Source: an uncultured Kiritimatiellota bacterium
GTDB taxonomy: Bacteria; Verrucomicrobiota; Kiritimatiellia; RFP12; UBA1067
NCBI GenBank assembly: GCA_934635045.1
Contig: CAKTZA010000001.1
Coordinates: 1 to 64,000 of the forward strand
Reading direction: 5' to 3'
DNA: 64,000 nucleotides
Shown here: positions 36,546-46,493 of the stretch, piece by piece
Layout of the letters: every line of letters starts with the position of its first letter
Position numbering within the stretch: the stretch's first letter is position 1
Translations under genes and position numbers: made by a program
Notes under the pieces: model-generated
Told to the model about the DNA's origin: nothing
Database searches by the model: none
Seen by the model: only the letters and a program-made list of their open reading frames with translations

Positions 36546-38738
36546 ATGCGACAGACGTTGAAAACGGCGTGCCTGCTGGCGGCGGCGTACCTTGCCGGCG
36601 GAACGGGCTTCTGCGCGGAGGCCGGCAAGCCCGGATTCGGGAACGCGGCGTGGGTGTTCCCGAAGACCCTCGCCGCGGCGACGAACACGACCGTCGAGTT
36701 CCGGACGCCTTTCACGGCCCCGAACGGCGGCGCCGCGCGCCTCGCCCTCGCGGCGGATACGGTCTGCGCCGTCTTCCTGAACGGAGAGCCGGTCGTGGAA
36801 ACGCTCCGCTTCCCCGACGTGCCGCCCGCGCGGTTTTACGACGTTCTGGATATTCCCTCCGTCAAAAAAGGGCAGAACGAGCTTCTGGTTCGTCTGTACG
36901 TGCAGGGCATTGACAGCTTTCAGCACATTCCGGGCGATCCCGGTCTCCTCTTCCGCCTGACGGGGGCGGACTTCTCCGCATCGAGCGGGGAGGGGACTTT
37001 CTGGCGCGTGGCCACGCAGAACCGCGCCGAAGGCGTGCCGCTCGTCACGGGTCAGCTGGGCTATTCGTTCGAGTTCCGCGCGAACGCGCAGCCGGCGGCC
37101 TGGCGGCCCGTCGCGGCGGCCGACTGCGTGAGGCCCGCGCGCACCATGGATCTGAGGCTCCGGCCCGTCGCGTTCGCCCGCACCCATGCGCCGGTTCCTT
37201 CCCGTGTCATCGCCGAGGCGACGCTCAACGGGTCTCCCGTTCCCGAAAAAGTCGCCGAGGGCATGGATCGGACGGGACTCTGGCCAACGGAAGTGCTGCT
37301 TTCGGACGGCAAGACGGCGAATCCCGCCTGCCTTTCGGCCGGCGTCTCCTTCCTCCTCGATCTGGGCCGCGAGGAGTGCGGGCTTCTCTACCTCGACTGC
37401 GAGACGGACGAAGGAACGGTCATCGACATCGGCTGGGCCGAACACGCCGAGAACGGGCGCATCCGGGCGCACGTCGGCGCGCGCAATTTCGCCGGGCGCT
37501 ACGTCGCCCGCGAGGGCCGGCAGACGTTCACGAACTGGCAGCGCCGCATGGCGGGCCGCTACGTCGAACTCCACGTGCGCGGGGCGAAGACCCGCTTCGT
37601 GCTGAACGCCGCGACGGTCAAACCCGTCCTGCTGCCCGTGCGGCGGCGGCCCGTCCCCGGCGGATTGAACCCCGTGCAGAAGAAAATCTGGGAAACCGCC
37701 GTGCGGACGCTCGAACTGTGCATGCACGAGCATTACGAGGACTGTCCGTGGCGCGAACAGGCCCTTTACGCGAACGACGCGCGCAACCAGATCCTGGCGG
37801 GACATTATGCCTTTGAGGGCAACGAGGCATTCGCCGCGCTGTCGCTCGAACTGCTCGCGAAGGGTCTGCAGCCGGACGGCTGGATCTCGCTCTGCATGCC
37901 CATGCGGCTGGACTTCACCATTCCCTCCTTCACCTTTTCATGGAATCTCGCCCTCAAGGATCACTGGGACTTTACGAAGGACGAGGCGTTTGTCCGGCGG
38001 ATGTTCCCGACCGCGCGGGCGATTCTCGACAGGCGCATCGGCGAGATGAAGGACGGGCTCCTGCCGTGCCCGACGGGGAAAGGCTACTGGCAGTTCTACG
38101 ACTGGGCGAAGGGTCTTTCGGGCGACGGCCGCCTGCCCGACGGCGCGCTTCGCTACGAAGCTCCGCTCAACCTGCTGTTCCTTTCGGCCCTTGAGGCGGA
38201 TGCCGCGCTCGCGGACGTTCTCGGCGAACGCGAGGCGGCGGTGCGGTGGCGCGCGTGCGCGACGAAACTGCGCGCGGCGATCACCGCCCGGTTCTGGAAT
38301 CCGGCGGAAGGGCGCTTCGAGATGGCCGTTCGGGACGGCGGCTTCGCCCGCGAACCCGCTTCGGAACTGGTGCAATCCCTCGCCATTCTCGCCGACGCCG
38401 TGCCGCCGGCCGCGCGGACGGCCCTCGCCGAGAAACTCAGCCGCCCCTCGGACTGGACCGAGACGACGCTCAGCCAGTCCCTGCACAAGTACGCCGCGCT
38501 CCGGAAGGCGGGGCCTGTTTATGCCCGCCGCGCCATGGAGTCGATGAACCGGGCATGGTCGGCGATGCTGGACGCGGGCGCGACGAGTTTCTGGGAGATG
38601 AAGGAAGGGTGGCCCGCCTTCGCGGGCGCGGGGAGCCTCTGCCACGGCTGGTCGGCCATCCCCGTCTACTTCTATGGAATTGAAATGTCGCACGATACTG
38701 AAAAACCGTCAACACCTGAAAAGGAGATGAAAAAATGA
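36546..38738 (+). CDS. Secreted GH78-like alpha-L-rhamnosidase
   Basis: A 730-aa secreted enzyme of the alpha-L-rhamnosidase type. A signal peptide (TLKTACLLAAAYLAGGTGFCA) and an N-terminal sandwich with FLLDLGREECGLLYLD precede an (alpha/alpha)6 barrel. The GH78 acid region EDCPWREQALYANDAR is at about residue 399. The C-terminal part is duplicated as a fragment at 11713-12343. ATG 36546 follows GGGAGG and lies 14 nt after the previous stop; the in-frame GTG at 36528 overlaps that stop. The stop overlaps the next start (ATGA). Confidence 0.87.
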   Translation: MRQTLKTACLLAAAYLAGGTGFCAEAGKPGFGNAAWVFPKTLAAATNTTVEFRTPFTAPNGGAARLALAADTVCAVFLNGEPVVETLRFPDVPPARFYDVLDIPSVKKGQNELLVRLYVQGIDSFQHIPGDPGLLFRLTGADFSASSGEGTFWRVATQNRAEGVPLVTGQLGYSFEFRANAQPAAWRPVAAADCVRPARTMDLRLRPVAFARTHAPVPSRVIAEATLNGSPVPEKVAEGMDRTGLWPTEVLLSDGKTANPACLSAGVSFLLDLGREECGLLYLDCETDEGTVIDIGWAEHAENGRIRAHVGARNFAGRYVAREGRQTFTNWQRRMAGRYVELHVRGAKTRFVLNAATVKPVLLPVRRRPVPGGLNPVQKKIWETAVRTLELCMHEHYEDCPWREQALYANDARNQILAGHYAFEGNEAFAALSLELLAKGLQPDGWISLCMPMRLDFTIPSFTFSWNLALKDHWDFTKDEAFVRRMFPTARAILDRRIGEMKDGLLPCPTGKGYWQFYDWAKGLSGDGRLPDGALRYEAPLNLLFLSALEADAALADVLGEREAAVRWRACATKLRAAITARFWNPAEGRFEMAVRDGGFAREPASELVQSLAILADAVPPAARTALAEKLSRPSDWTETTLSQSLHKYAALRKAGPVYARRAMESMNRAWSAMLDAGATSFWEMKEGWPAFAGAGSLCHGWSAIPVYFYGIEMSHDTEKPSTPEKEMKK

Positions 38739-41700
38739 TAAGGATGAGAAAGAGAATGGGCTGTTTGCTGGCAATGGCCTTGCTGGCGTTCGGCAATGTG
38801 TGGGCGAAAGCGAAAATCAGCCTGAACGTCGAGCCGCTGTCGGCGCTCTCCTCGGATCGCATTTCGATCAATTTCAACTACTGGTCGCCGAACAAATTCG
38901 GCGTCGGGATGTCGGAGTTCACGCTTGTCGACGTCGACACGGGCAAGCGCTACACGCAGAAGGTTCCGATTGAGATTCATGGCGGCAACCAGTCGGGCTA
39001 CAGCGTCTCCTGGGGCGGCAAGGCCCCGTTCCAGAAGCCCGTGCCGGCGGGCTACGAGGACAAGATCGCGCAGGAAACCGAGAAGATTCCGCCGGGTTTC
39101 TACGCCCCCGAAGTCGTCATCTATTCGGCGGACGGCGAGGAACTCGCCAGACAGACGGTCTCGGCGGCGGAACTTTCCGTCCTGAAGGCGGATCGTTCGG
39201 GCGGCCGCGTCTACGACGAGGGGGCCGTGACCAACGCGACGAAGACCCTCGAAGGCTGGCGCGACAAGGTCGAGGCGGCCCGCGAGAAGGCCGCCAAGGC
39301 CGGGGCCGACACCAGCCGCCCCGACATCTTCCGCACGGCCCTCAAGGTCGCGCTCCGCTTCAACGACAACTGGATCAAGAGCAGGATGACCCACATTCCG
39401 ATCGAGAACGCCCAGTATGCCGATGTGGTCGGTCCGAAGGTTCTCGACGAATACGAGCGGATTGCGAAGAATCCGAAGACCGCCTTTCCTTCGGCGTTCA
39501 TCCCCATGCCGAAGGAGCGCCTGAGCGTCGGGGACGGCGTTTTCACCACGCCCGACGGCAAGCCCATCTTCCTGCTCGGCCAGTGCATGTGGGACGTGTG
39601 GCCCCACTGGGACATCCTCAGCGACCTGCACATGAACCTCACCCACTTCGAGTTCAACCACGACCGCCTGTTCACGAACTCCGAGACCGAGGAACCCGAG
39701 GGCGAACTCTACATGAGCGACGGCAACATCCCCGGCCGGATCAAGGTGACCGACGCGCTCGACCGCTGTCTCAAATACGGCATGAAGGTCGATTTTGGGC
39801 TGACCAGTTCGCCGCCGAGATGGATGTTCGAAAAATATCCCGATGCGAACTCGGGGGCGCATTCCGTCGCGTGGATGCTGCCGTGGGACATCGAGCACCC
39901 GAAGTTCCGCGAGCATTGCGCGAAGCTCGTCAAGGCCGTCATGACGCGCGTGGCGAACCACCCCGCCATCAACACGATCTGGCTCGCCAACGAGCCGGGC
40001 TACGCGAACTACGGCGACCGTTTCCAGGCCCTCTTCCGCGAGGAAATGAAGAAGAAGTACGGCACGATCGCCGCGCTGAACGAGAAGTGGGCGACGGACT
40101 ACACCGCGTTCGACGAACTCACCCTTCCCCTTCAGGGCAATGGCGCGGGCGGCCGTGAATATTACGACTTCATCCACAGGCGTCTCGTGAAGGCCCTTGA
40201 CTTCATGAAGGCGGAAGTCCGAAAGTATGACAAGACCGTGCGGATCTGCTACAAGCTGAACAACCTTCAGATGGGCTGGTACAGGCCCTTCACGAACGTC
40301 GACCAGGAGGGCGTCACCGACCTTGGCGACGTCGTCGGCATGGATTCGGGAACGTATCCCTTCGCGAAGAACTACTACGACTGGCTACAGTGCCTGACGC
40401 CCGGCAAGCCCGTGGTGAACCTCGAGTTCAAGGGCGGCGGACGCCGCGCCAAGCTCGACGCGTGGAAGTCGGTCTATTACGGGCTCGCGGCGGTCGACTG
40501 GTGGGGGTGGCACGGCAACCCGTGGTTCGCCCAGAGCATGAGCAGTCTCGCCTCGCTCTACGAGACGACCTACGCCGCCTCCGAGATCCAGCGCAACTAC
40601 GCGGCCATCCGCGCCTTCCACAAGCTGCCGCGCTCCCCGTTCTGCATCGTCTACCCGACCCCGCTGGATCCGGGCGACGCGATGAACAAGGCCTATTTCG
40701 CCGCGCTCAAGCCGGTCTCGGAAGCGCTCAAGTTCCTCGGCTACATCCCCGATTACGCGACCGAGAAGCGCATCGCGGACGGTCGCCTGGACGCCTACGC
40801 CTACGACTTTCTGGTGATGCCCTCGGTGGACGGCATTTCCGACGAAACGGAGGCGCGGCTCAAGGACTGGATCGCCAAGGGCCGCAAGGTTCTCGTCTTC
40901 GGGAACAAGCCCCTGCACGACCGTCTCGGGGCGGCGCGCGACGCGACGTGGCTGCGCGAGATCCCGGGCCAGGTCTGGGTTCTGCCCGTGCCCGAATCGA
41001 CGATTGCCGCGTGCAAGACGATCGGGGAAATCGTCCTCCCGCAGCTGCCGCCGCGCCCGTTCGTCGTCGAGAACGCCGCGAAGGACTCGATCGAGTTCAG
41101 TTCCGTGCCGTGGAAGGACGCGAAGGGCCGCCCCGCCGTCCTCACGTGGATCTGCAGCGAGCGCGCTCCGCGCGGCGCGGGTCTCCTGAAGAACGAGACG
41201 TGGCCGATCAAGCCCGTCCTCGCCGTCCCGGCCGCCGACGCGGTGGATCTCGTGACGGGCGAGAAAGTCGACATGGACGGCTTCGACCTCGCGCCGTGGG
41301 ACGTGAAGCTGATCCTGTGGACGCCCAAGAAGAAGCTCCCCGCGAAGCCCGTCCCCGCCGCGAAGAGGCGCAAGATCTGCCTGACGGTCGACTTCTTCGA
41401 CGAGCTGGGCCTGCACAAGAAAGGGATGAGGCCCGAACACGTGCGCCGGCTCGTCCAAACCGCGCGCAAGGCGGGCGTCGACCGGATCGTCTGGCGCGTC
41501 GCGGGGCTGGGTGTCGCGGGCTACCACACCCGGCGCCTGACGACGCTCGACTGGCTGGCGACGGCCGACCGCTCCGCCATCTGCGCACGGACCAAGGACG
41601 GAAAGGTCCCCCAGGACGACCGCTACCGGCCGAACTCCCTGCTGGCGAAGGCGCTGCAGACCATGGATCCGCCCGCAGAGGCGGTGAAGGCGTGCCGGGC

Positions 41701-42538
41701 GGAGGGCCTGGAGTGCTATCTCTGGGTCGATCTCTTCGACGAGCAGAACGGCCGCTGGCTCATCGAGCATCCCGAGGCCCTGGTGCGCTCCAAGGCGGGC
41801 AAGCCCTGGCCGGGCGTACGCAACTACGCCAACAATGACGCGCTGTGGGCGAAGATCGCCGACATCGAGGAGCTCTTCCCCTACAAGGCCGACGGCCTCT
41901 ACCTTTCCATGGGCTGCCATGCGCGGCTTCTTGTGATCGACGAGCCGGACGGCGATTTCGGCAAGCTGCCCGCCGACCGCTTCAATCTCCTCATCCGCCT
42001 GATCTCGGAGCGCGTCCACAAGGAGAACATGAAGCTCATGGTCGGCGCACCCCTCGGGAAGTCCATCGACTTCGCCGTCCCCTACATGTCGGACAACGTG
42101 AAGTACCGCGTGGAACTCGACTGGAAGCGGTGGATCGACGAGGGCTGGGCGGATTCCCTCGTCCTCGGCGACTACGAGTGGACGTGGGACGCCGTGCCGA
42201 ACTGGAAGGCGAAGGGGCTCGACCCCTCGAAACTCGTGCCGGGGAACGAGCCGGCGGACGTGTTCGCGCCCGAATACGTGGACTACGCGAAGGGCCGCGC
42301 CGAGATTCTCTTCTTCTCGAGCTGGCTCTCGGCGTACGCCCAGCGGCACAAGGGGGCCTCGGCCTCGAGCCTTTCGGGCGCCATGAAACTGCGCACCGAC
42401 ACCGTGCTCAAGTCGGGCGCGGACGGCATGCTGCTGCACGAGGCCCACACCTTCGAGTACTACCGGGGCTTCGACACGATACGGGCGATGCGCCGCCGGT
42501 TCGACCAGTTCCGCGGTGTTCGTAAAACCGCAAAATGA
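38735..42538 (+). CDS. Secreted GH42-like hydrolase fused to a GHL10-like TIM barrel
   Basis: A 1267-aa secreted chimera, last gene of the operon. After a signal peptide (MGCLLAMALLAFGNVWA) comes a sandwich (LSSDRISINFNYW), a GH42-like barrel (about 260-720) with acid/base Glu in LANEPGY near residue 420 and nucleophile Glu in NLEFKGG near 564, and a trimerisation-like domain. From about 880 a second barrel begins (ICLTVDFFDELGLHKKGMRP, VDRIVWRVAGLGVAGYH, YLWVDLFDEQNGRWL), resembling GHL10-type glycosyl-hydrolase-like domains. Coupled to the GH78 gene by an ATGA overlap. Confidence 0.84.
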   Translation: MIRMRKRMGCLLAMALLAFGNVWAKAKISLNVEPLSALSSDRISINFNYWSPNKFGVGMSEFTLVDVDTGKRYTQKVPIEIHGGNQSGYSVSWGGKAPFQKPVPAGYEDKIAQETEKIPPGFYAPEVVIYSADGEELARQTVSAAELSVLKADRSGGRVYDEGAVTNATKTLEGWRDKVEAAREKAAKAGADTSRPDIFRTALKVALRFNDNWIKSRMTHIPIENAQYADVVGPKVLDEYERIAKNPKTAFPSAFIPMPKERLSVGDGVFTTPDGKPIFLLGQCMWDVWPHWDILSDLHMNLTHFEFNHDRLFTNSETEEPEGELYMSDGNIPGRIKVTDALDRCLKYGMKVDFGLTSSPPRWMFEKYPDANSGAHSVAWMLPWDIEHPKFREHCAKLVKAVMTRVANHPAINTIWLANEPGYANYGDRFQALFREEMKKKYGTIAALNEKWATDYTAFDELTLPLQGNGAGGREYYDFIHRRLVKALDFMKAEVRKYDKTVRICYKLNNLQMGWYRPFTNVDQEGVTDLGDVVGMDSGTYPFAKNYYDWLQCLTPGKPVVNLEFKGGGRRAKLDAWKSVYYGLAAVDWWGWHGNPWFAQSMSSLASLYETTYAASEIQRNYAAIRAFHKLPRSPFCIVYPTPLDPGDAMNKAYFAALKPVSEALKFLGYIPDYATEKRIADGRLDAYAYDFLVMPSVDGISDETEARLKDWIAKGRKVLVFGNKPLHDRLGAARDATWLREIPGQVWVLPVPESTIAACKTIGEIVLPQLPPRPFVVENAAKDSIEFSSVPWKDAKGRPAVLTWICSERAPRGAGLLKNETWPIKPVLAVPAADAVDLVTGEKVDMDGFDLAPWDVKLILWTPKKKLPAKPVPAAKRRKICLTVDFFDELGLHKKGMRPEHVRRLVQTARKAGVDRIVWRVAGLGVAGYHTRRLTTLDWLATADRSAICARTKDGKVPQDDRYRPNSLLAKALQTMDPPAEAVKACRAEGLECYLWVDLFDEQNGRWLIEHPEALVRSKAGKPWPGVRNYANNDALWAKIADIEELFPYKADGLYLSMGCHARLLVIDEPDGDFGKLPADRFNLLIRLISERVHKENMKLMVGAPLGKSIDFAVPYMSDNVKYRVELDWKRWIDEGWADSLVLGDYEWTWDAVPNWKAKGLDPSKLVPGNEPADVFAPEYVDYAKGRAEILFFSSWLSAYAQRHKGASASSLSGAMKLRTDTVLKSGADGMLLHEAHTFEYYRGFDTIRAMRRRFDQFRGVRKTAK

Positions 42539-42570
42539 TTCCGTGAACGCGCCGACGGGGCGGAAAATGG

Positions 42571-42576
42571 TATTCT
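42571..42576 (+). promoter_or_regulatory. Promoter of the glycine-rich surface protein
   Basis: AAAATGGTATTCTCCCC: TATTCT with TGG upstream, with a leader of about 50 nt to the ATG at 42634. It shows that this gene has its own transcript after the operon. Confidence 0.6.
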
Positions 42577-42633
42577 CCCCCCGTCGTGGATTATCGGAAC
42601 TTCAACCATAGCGAATCAAACAGGAGAAAAGTG

Positions 42634-45600
42634 ATGAAAAGAACATTATCTCGAATCGGTCGCATGGCGATTCTGGTCTGTCTCGGCGGCCTGGGCGCGT
42701 TCGCCCTGCGCGCCGAATGGCAGCCCGGGCTCAAGGTCGGCACGGTGTCGGGCCAGGCGAACTGGACGGACTGGCCCGCCGTCACGAACACGGCGCTCCG
42801 CCTGGACGCGACGGAAAAGGCGGAAAACAAGGGCTCCTATGTCTTCTGGGCGGAGAACGTCACCTACGTCTACTGGGGCCAGATGTACTTTCAGGAGGGC
42901 GTCTACCACTTCGCCGAGTCCATGGACGACAGCGCGTGGGTGGAGATCGACGGAGAGGTCGTCCTCAAGAACACGCTCTGGAACCAGCGGACGTCGTCGG
43001 GTGACGTAGCCATGACGGAGGGCTGGCATGACGTGGCGTTCCGCTTCGGCAACGGCAGCGGCGGCGCCGGGCCGGTCGCGGGCTTGAACTGGACGGCGAC
43101 CAAGGGCTTCGGCTACAATTGCAACGGCAAGGACAGCACGGACGGCAACGACTACGAGCTTCTCTTCGATACGGGCGACGGGGCGTTTTTCCGCTATGAC
43201 GACGGGACGGGCTTCGGCAAGCCGGTTCTCGGCGAGGTGTCCGCAAACGTCATCGACGGCGCGCGCGCGACCGTCACGGCAGACCTCGTTTCGCTTGGCA
43301 ACGGCAGCGATTCGGCGGAGCTGACGCTTTACTATGGCATTGCGGACGGCGGCGAGGACGCTGCGGCGTGGGAACGCGCGCAGGCCCTTCCGACGGCGAC
43401 GGCGGCGGGCGAGCAGACGGCGACCGTCACGGGACTGGCGGCCGAGACGACCTACTTCTTCCGCATTTACGCGAAGAACGCGCGCGGCGAGGCCTGGAGC
43501 GCGGCGAAGTCGTTCAAGTCGTGGGGCGTTCCGGCGCTGGCATCCGCCGAGTGCACGGGCGTGGCGCCGGCGGCGGCGGAGTTCGTCTGGGAACTGGGCG
43601 CGGGCACGTTCGCGTGGTGCGGGGTCGAACTGCGCGAGAAGGGCGGCGCGGCGGTCGAGACGACCCTCGGCCTCTTCCCTTCCGGTGAGCGAAAGGACGA
43701 GACGATCGCCGGTCTGACGCCTGGCATGGCCTATGAGTGGAACGTCGTCGCGAGCAACGGGCTGGGGGTCGTCCGCAGCGAGGTCAAGGAGTTCACGACG
43801 CTGACGGCGACGGTTGCGAAGCGGAGCGTGAAAGGCGGCAGCTGGGGCGAGTCGGACACGTGGGAACCGGCGGGCGTACCGGTTTTCGGCGAGGCCGTGA
43901 CGGTCTCCGCCGGCACGGTCGTCACGAACGCATCGGCGACGGCGCAGCTGGCTTCCTTGACGGTCGAGGAGGGCGGCGAACTGTTCGTCGACGGCTGGGA
44001 TTCGGCGATCCGCGCGGACGGCGCGGTCACCGTCGCCGGACGGCTTGTCCATGCGGTAAACGAGGTTCTGGCGCCGAACGCCGCGGGCGAATGGGTTCCG
44101 ACCGCCCGCGTGTGGGTGGAATGCGGCTCGTTCGCTCTGACGGAAACGGGCGTCGTGGACGGACGCGGACGCGGCTATCCCGGCGCGCGCAAGGGCGAAG
44201 GCGACCCGAATAAAGATCCTGCTCAGGGCGGCTCCTATGGCCGTGGCCCGGCGGGCGGACGCTTTCATGCGTCCGGCGGCAGTCATGGCGGCACGGGCGG
44301 CTGGCTTGAAGCTGACAACGGCGCCTATCTCCCCGAACGCCGCCGTCCCGCCTACGATTCCGTCACCGCGCCGACCCAGCCGGGCAGCGGCGCGAACAAG
44401 TCGGACGACAAAGACGCGGGGTGCGGCGGCGGCGTGGTGCGCATCGTGGCGACGGGCGACGTCCGCATTGACGGAACCGTGGACGTGGACGGGACGATGA
44501 AGGAGGAGATTCCGGGACTGAACCACTACATGGGCGGCGCCGGCGGCTCGGTCTGGATTTCCTGCGCGCGGATTCTCGGCTCGGGTCGGGTGAGCGCCAA
44601 CGGCGGCCCCGGCGTCTACTACGGTGCCGCAGGCGGCGGCGGACGCATCGCCGTCAATTACGATCTGGCGGCGCAGTCCGCCGTCGATCTGCCGGGCGTG
44701 CGTTTCCTCGCCCTCGGCGGTTCCGCCGACTTTGAGGATGGCGACATGGTCGGTGGAAAGCGGCGGCTTGCCTTCAGACGGTACGTCAACGTCAAGGCGG
44801 GCGGTCTCGGCACGCTCTGGTTCCCCGACAGCCAGTTCCTCGTCCGTTCCCTCGCGGCGGGCGCGTTCCGCCACGGCGGACTCTGGATGGCGCCCGGCGT
44901 TCCGGCGGACCTCGTGGTCGACGGCGATTTCCTCATCGACGGCGGTGCGCTCGCCCTCCCGGCGGCGGCGAACCTCACCGTTACGGGGAACCTTTCCGTC
45001 AAGGGCAGCACCTACCCCGAAAAGAAACCGAACGGGCTTCTGCGGACGATGGTCCAGCCGTCGAGCCGCCTGATGCTGACGAACGGCACGCTCGTTGTCG
45101 GCGGGACGTTTGCCGCGACGAATACGTTCGTCGAACTTCTCAATTCGACGCTTTCCGTTGCGGGCGACGTCGACTTCTCCTGCGTGCGCGGCGTGGCCGG
45201 GTCGGACGGCGAGTTCCGTCCGGTCTGGACGTTCGGCGGTTCGGCGCGGTTCTCCGGCGGGACGGCGGTCATTGTCGAGTCCGGCGCGGACGGTGCGCGG
45301 CCGACGTCGATCCAGGAGATTCCCGCGTCCGGCGGCGCGCTGCTCTCCGTCGCGAAGGAGCTCTCGCTCGTGAAAAGCTCCGTCTGGCCGAAGTCCCACC
45401 CGACGAACGGCGGCTCGCCGTGGTTCCATGTCGGCAGCCTCGTCATCGACAAGGACTCCTCGTTCGACGCCGACCGGTTCGGCTTCGCGGGTTACGTGAA
45501 GGAAAAGGGCGTGGGCCGCGGACCGGGCGGGGGCTATGGCGGGAGCGGGCAAGTCGCGAAGGCGGGCGGCGGCGGCTACGGCGGACGCGGCGCGAACGCC

Positions 45601-46170
45601 GCGACGATAGGCGACAAAGACTGGGGCGCGACGTATGGCTCGGCCTCTGCGCCGTACCTGCCGGGCTCGTCCGGCGGCTGCGTGGAAGATCACGCGCCGG
45701 ACGCGGGCGGCGCGATTCGCATTCTCTGCGACGGCGTGGTGACGATGGACGGTGCGCTGACGGCGAGCGGTTCGCCTTATACCCCGCTCGGGAACTGGGG
45801 GTGCGGCGCGTCTGGCGGCGCCGTCTGGGTCATCTGCCGCGCCTTCAAGGGGACGAACCCTGACGCGAAGCTGAAGGCGATCGGCAGCGACGGCGTCAAC
45901 GCCAACTACATCGCCGGCGGCGGCGGCCGCATCGCCGTGTGGATGGGCGTCCGCCCCAGGACGACGGGAACGCATGTCGCCAAGCTGCTTGCCGAGGAGA
46001 CGGGCGCAGCCTTCGCGACGGAACAGCCCGCCTCGTGGGCCGGCACGACGAGCGCGGCGGCGGGCAGCAAGGTGAAGGACGCGCCCACGTACCAGCATTC
46101 GGATGCGGAGGACGGCACGGTGACGTGGCTGTCGATTCCCTCGGGAGGGCTGATGTTCTTCATTCGTTGA
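42634..46170 (+). CDS. Large secreted glycine-rich surface protein with PA14-like and fibronectin-like domains
   Basis: A 1178-aa secreted protein. Signal peptide MAILVCLGGLGAFALRA; a PA14/GLEYA-like module (about 40-190; YVFWAENVTYVYWGQMYFQEG, VEIDGEVVLK); fibronectin type III-like segments (about 195-400; ETTYFFRIYAKNARGEAWS); then long Gly-rich beta-helix-like stretches (AGGSVWISCARILGSGRVS, YYGAAGGGGRIAVNY). It ends GLMFFIR. No catalytic motif is seen. Binding of glycans or cells is an inference. ATG 42634 follows CAGGAGAAAAG. Confidence 0.8.
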   Translation: MKRTLSRIGRMAILVCLGGLGAFALRAEWQPGLKVGTVSGQANWTDWPAVTNTALRLDATEKAENKGSYVFWAENVTYVYWGQMYFQEGVYHFAESMDDSAWVEIDGEVVLKNTLWNQRTSSGDVAMTEGWHDVAFRFGNGSGGAGPVAGLNWTATKGFGYNCNGKDSTDGNDYELLFDTGDGAFFRYDDGTGFGKPVLGEVSANVIDGARATVTADLVSLGNGSDSAELTLYYGIADGGEDAAAWERAQALPTATAAGEQTATVTGLAAETTYFFRIYAKNARGEAWSAAKSFKSWGVPALASAECTGVAPAAAEFVWELGAGTFAWCGVELREKGGAAVETTLGLFPSGERKDETIAGLTPGMAYEWNVVASNGLGVVRSEVKEFTTLTATVAKRSVKGGSWGESDTWEPAGVPVFGEAVTVSAGTVVTNASATAQLASLTVEEGGELFVDGWDSAIRADGAVTVAGRLVHAVNEVLAPNAAGEWVPTARVWVECGSFALTETGVVDGRGRGYPGARKGEGDPNKDPAQGGSYGRGPAGGRFHASGGSHGGTGGWLEADNGAYLPERRRPAYDSVTAPTQPGSGANKSDDKDAGCGGGVVRIVATGDVRIDGTVDVDGTMKEEIPGLNHYMGGAGGSVWISCARILGSGRVSANGGPGVYYGAAGGGGRIAVNYDLAAQSAVDLPGVRFLALGGSADFEDGDMVGGKRRLAFRRYVNVKAGGLGTLWFPDSQFLVRSLAAGAFRHGGLWMAPGVPADLVVDGDFLIDGGALALPAAANLTVTGNLSVKGSTYPEKKPNGLLRTMVQPSSRLMLTNGTLVVGGTFAATNTFVELLNSTLSVAGDVDFSCVRGVAGSDGEFRPVWTFGGSARFSGGTAVIVESGADGARPTSIQEIPASGGALLSVAKELSLVKSSVWPKSHPTNGGSPWFHVGSLVIDKDSSFDADRFGFAGYVKEKGVGRGPGGGYGGSGQVAKAGGGGYGGRGANAATIGDKDWGATYGSASAPYLPGSSGGCVEDHAPDAGGAIRILCDGVVTMDGALTASGSPYTPLGNWGCGASGGAVWVICRAFKGTNPDAKLKAIGSDGVNANYIAGGGGRIAVWMGVRPRTTGTHVAKLLAEETGAAFATEQPASWAGTTSAAAGSKVKDAPTYQHSDAEDGTVTWLSIPSGGLMFFIR

Positions 46171-46231
46171 CAGTTTGCCCCGGACGCTTCTGACAAAAAC
46201 AAGAAGTGCGTCAAGTATGCGGGCGGCGCAG

Positions 46232-46450
46232 TCAGCGGACCTGTTCGACGGTGAGGTCGTCCACGAGCCACTTGCACTTCCCCTGGCCGCCGAGGTGATG
46301 AAGGCCCTGCTCCTTTCCACTTCGTGTCAGTCGCCGATGTGGAAGGCGCCGAGCGGCAGATCGGCGTCGCCCGCCCAGCCGTTGTAGAGGACCTGCACCT
46401 TGTCGGCGTAGGCGTAGCCGTCGCCCGCGCTCTCGCCACGCCATGTCTGC
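46232..46450 (-). pseudogene. C-terminal remnant of a secreted binding protein
   Basis: Two short protein-like pieces in different frames, GYAYADKVQVLYNGWAGDADL and GGQGKCKWLVDDLTVEQVR, each ending at a stop. Their composition and small size suggest a decayed carbohydrate-binding protein downstream of the GH3-GH13 gene. Nothing else is supported between 46171 and 46493. Confidence 0.35.
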
Positions 46451-46493
46451 GCGAGCGCCGACGCGCCACGATTGGGAGACGTTCTGCCGGGCG

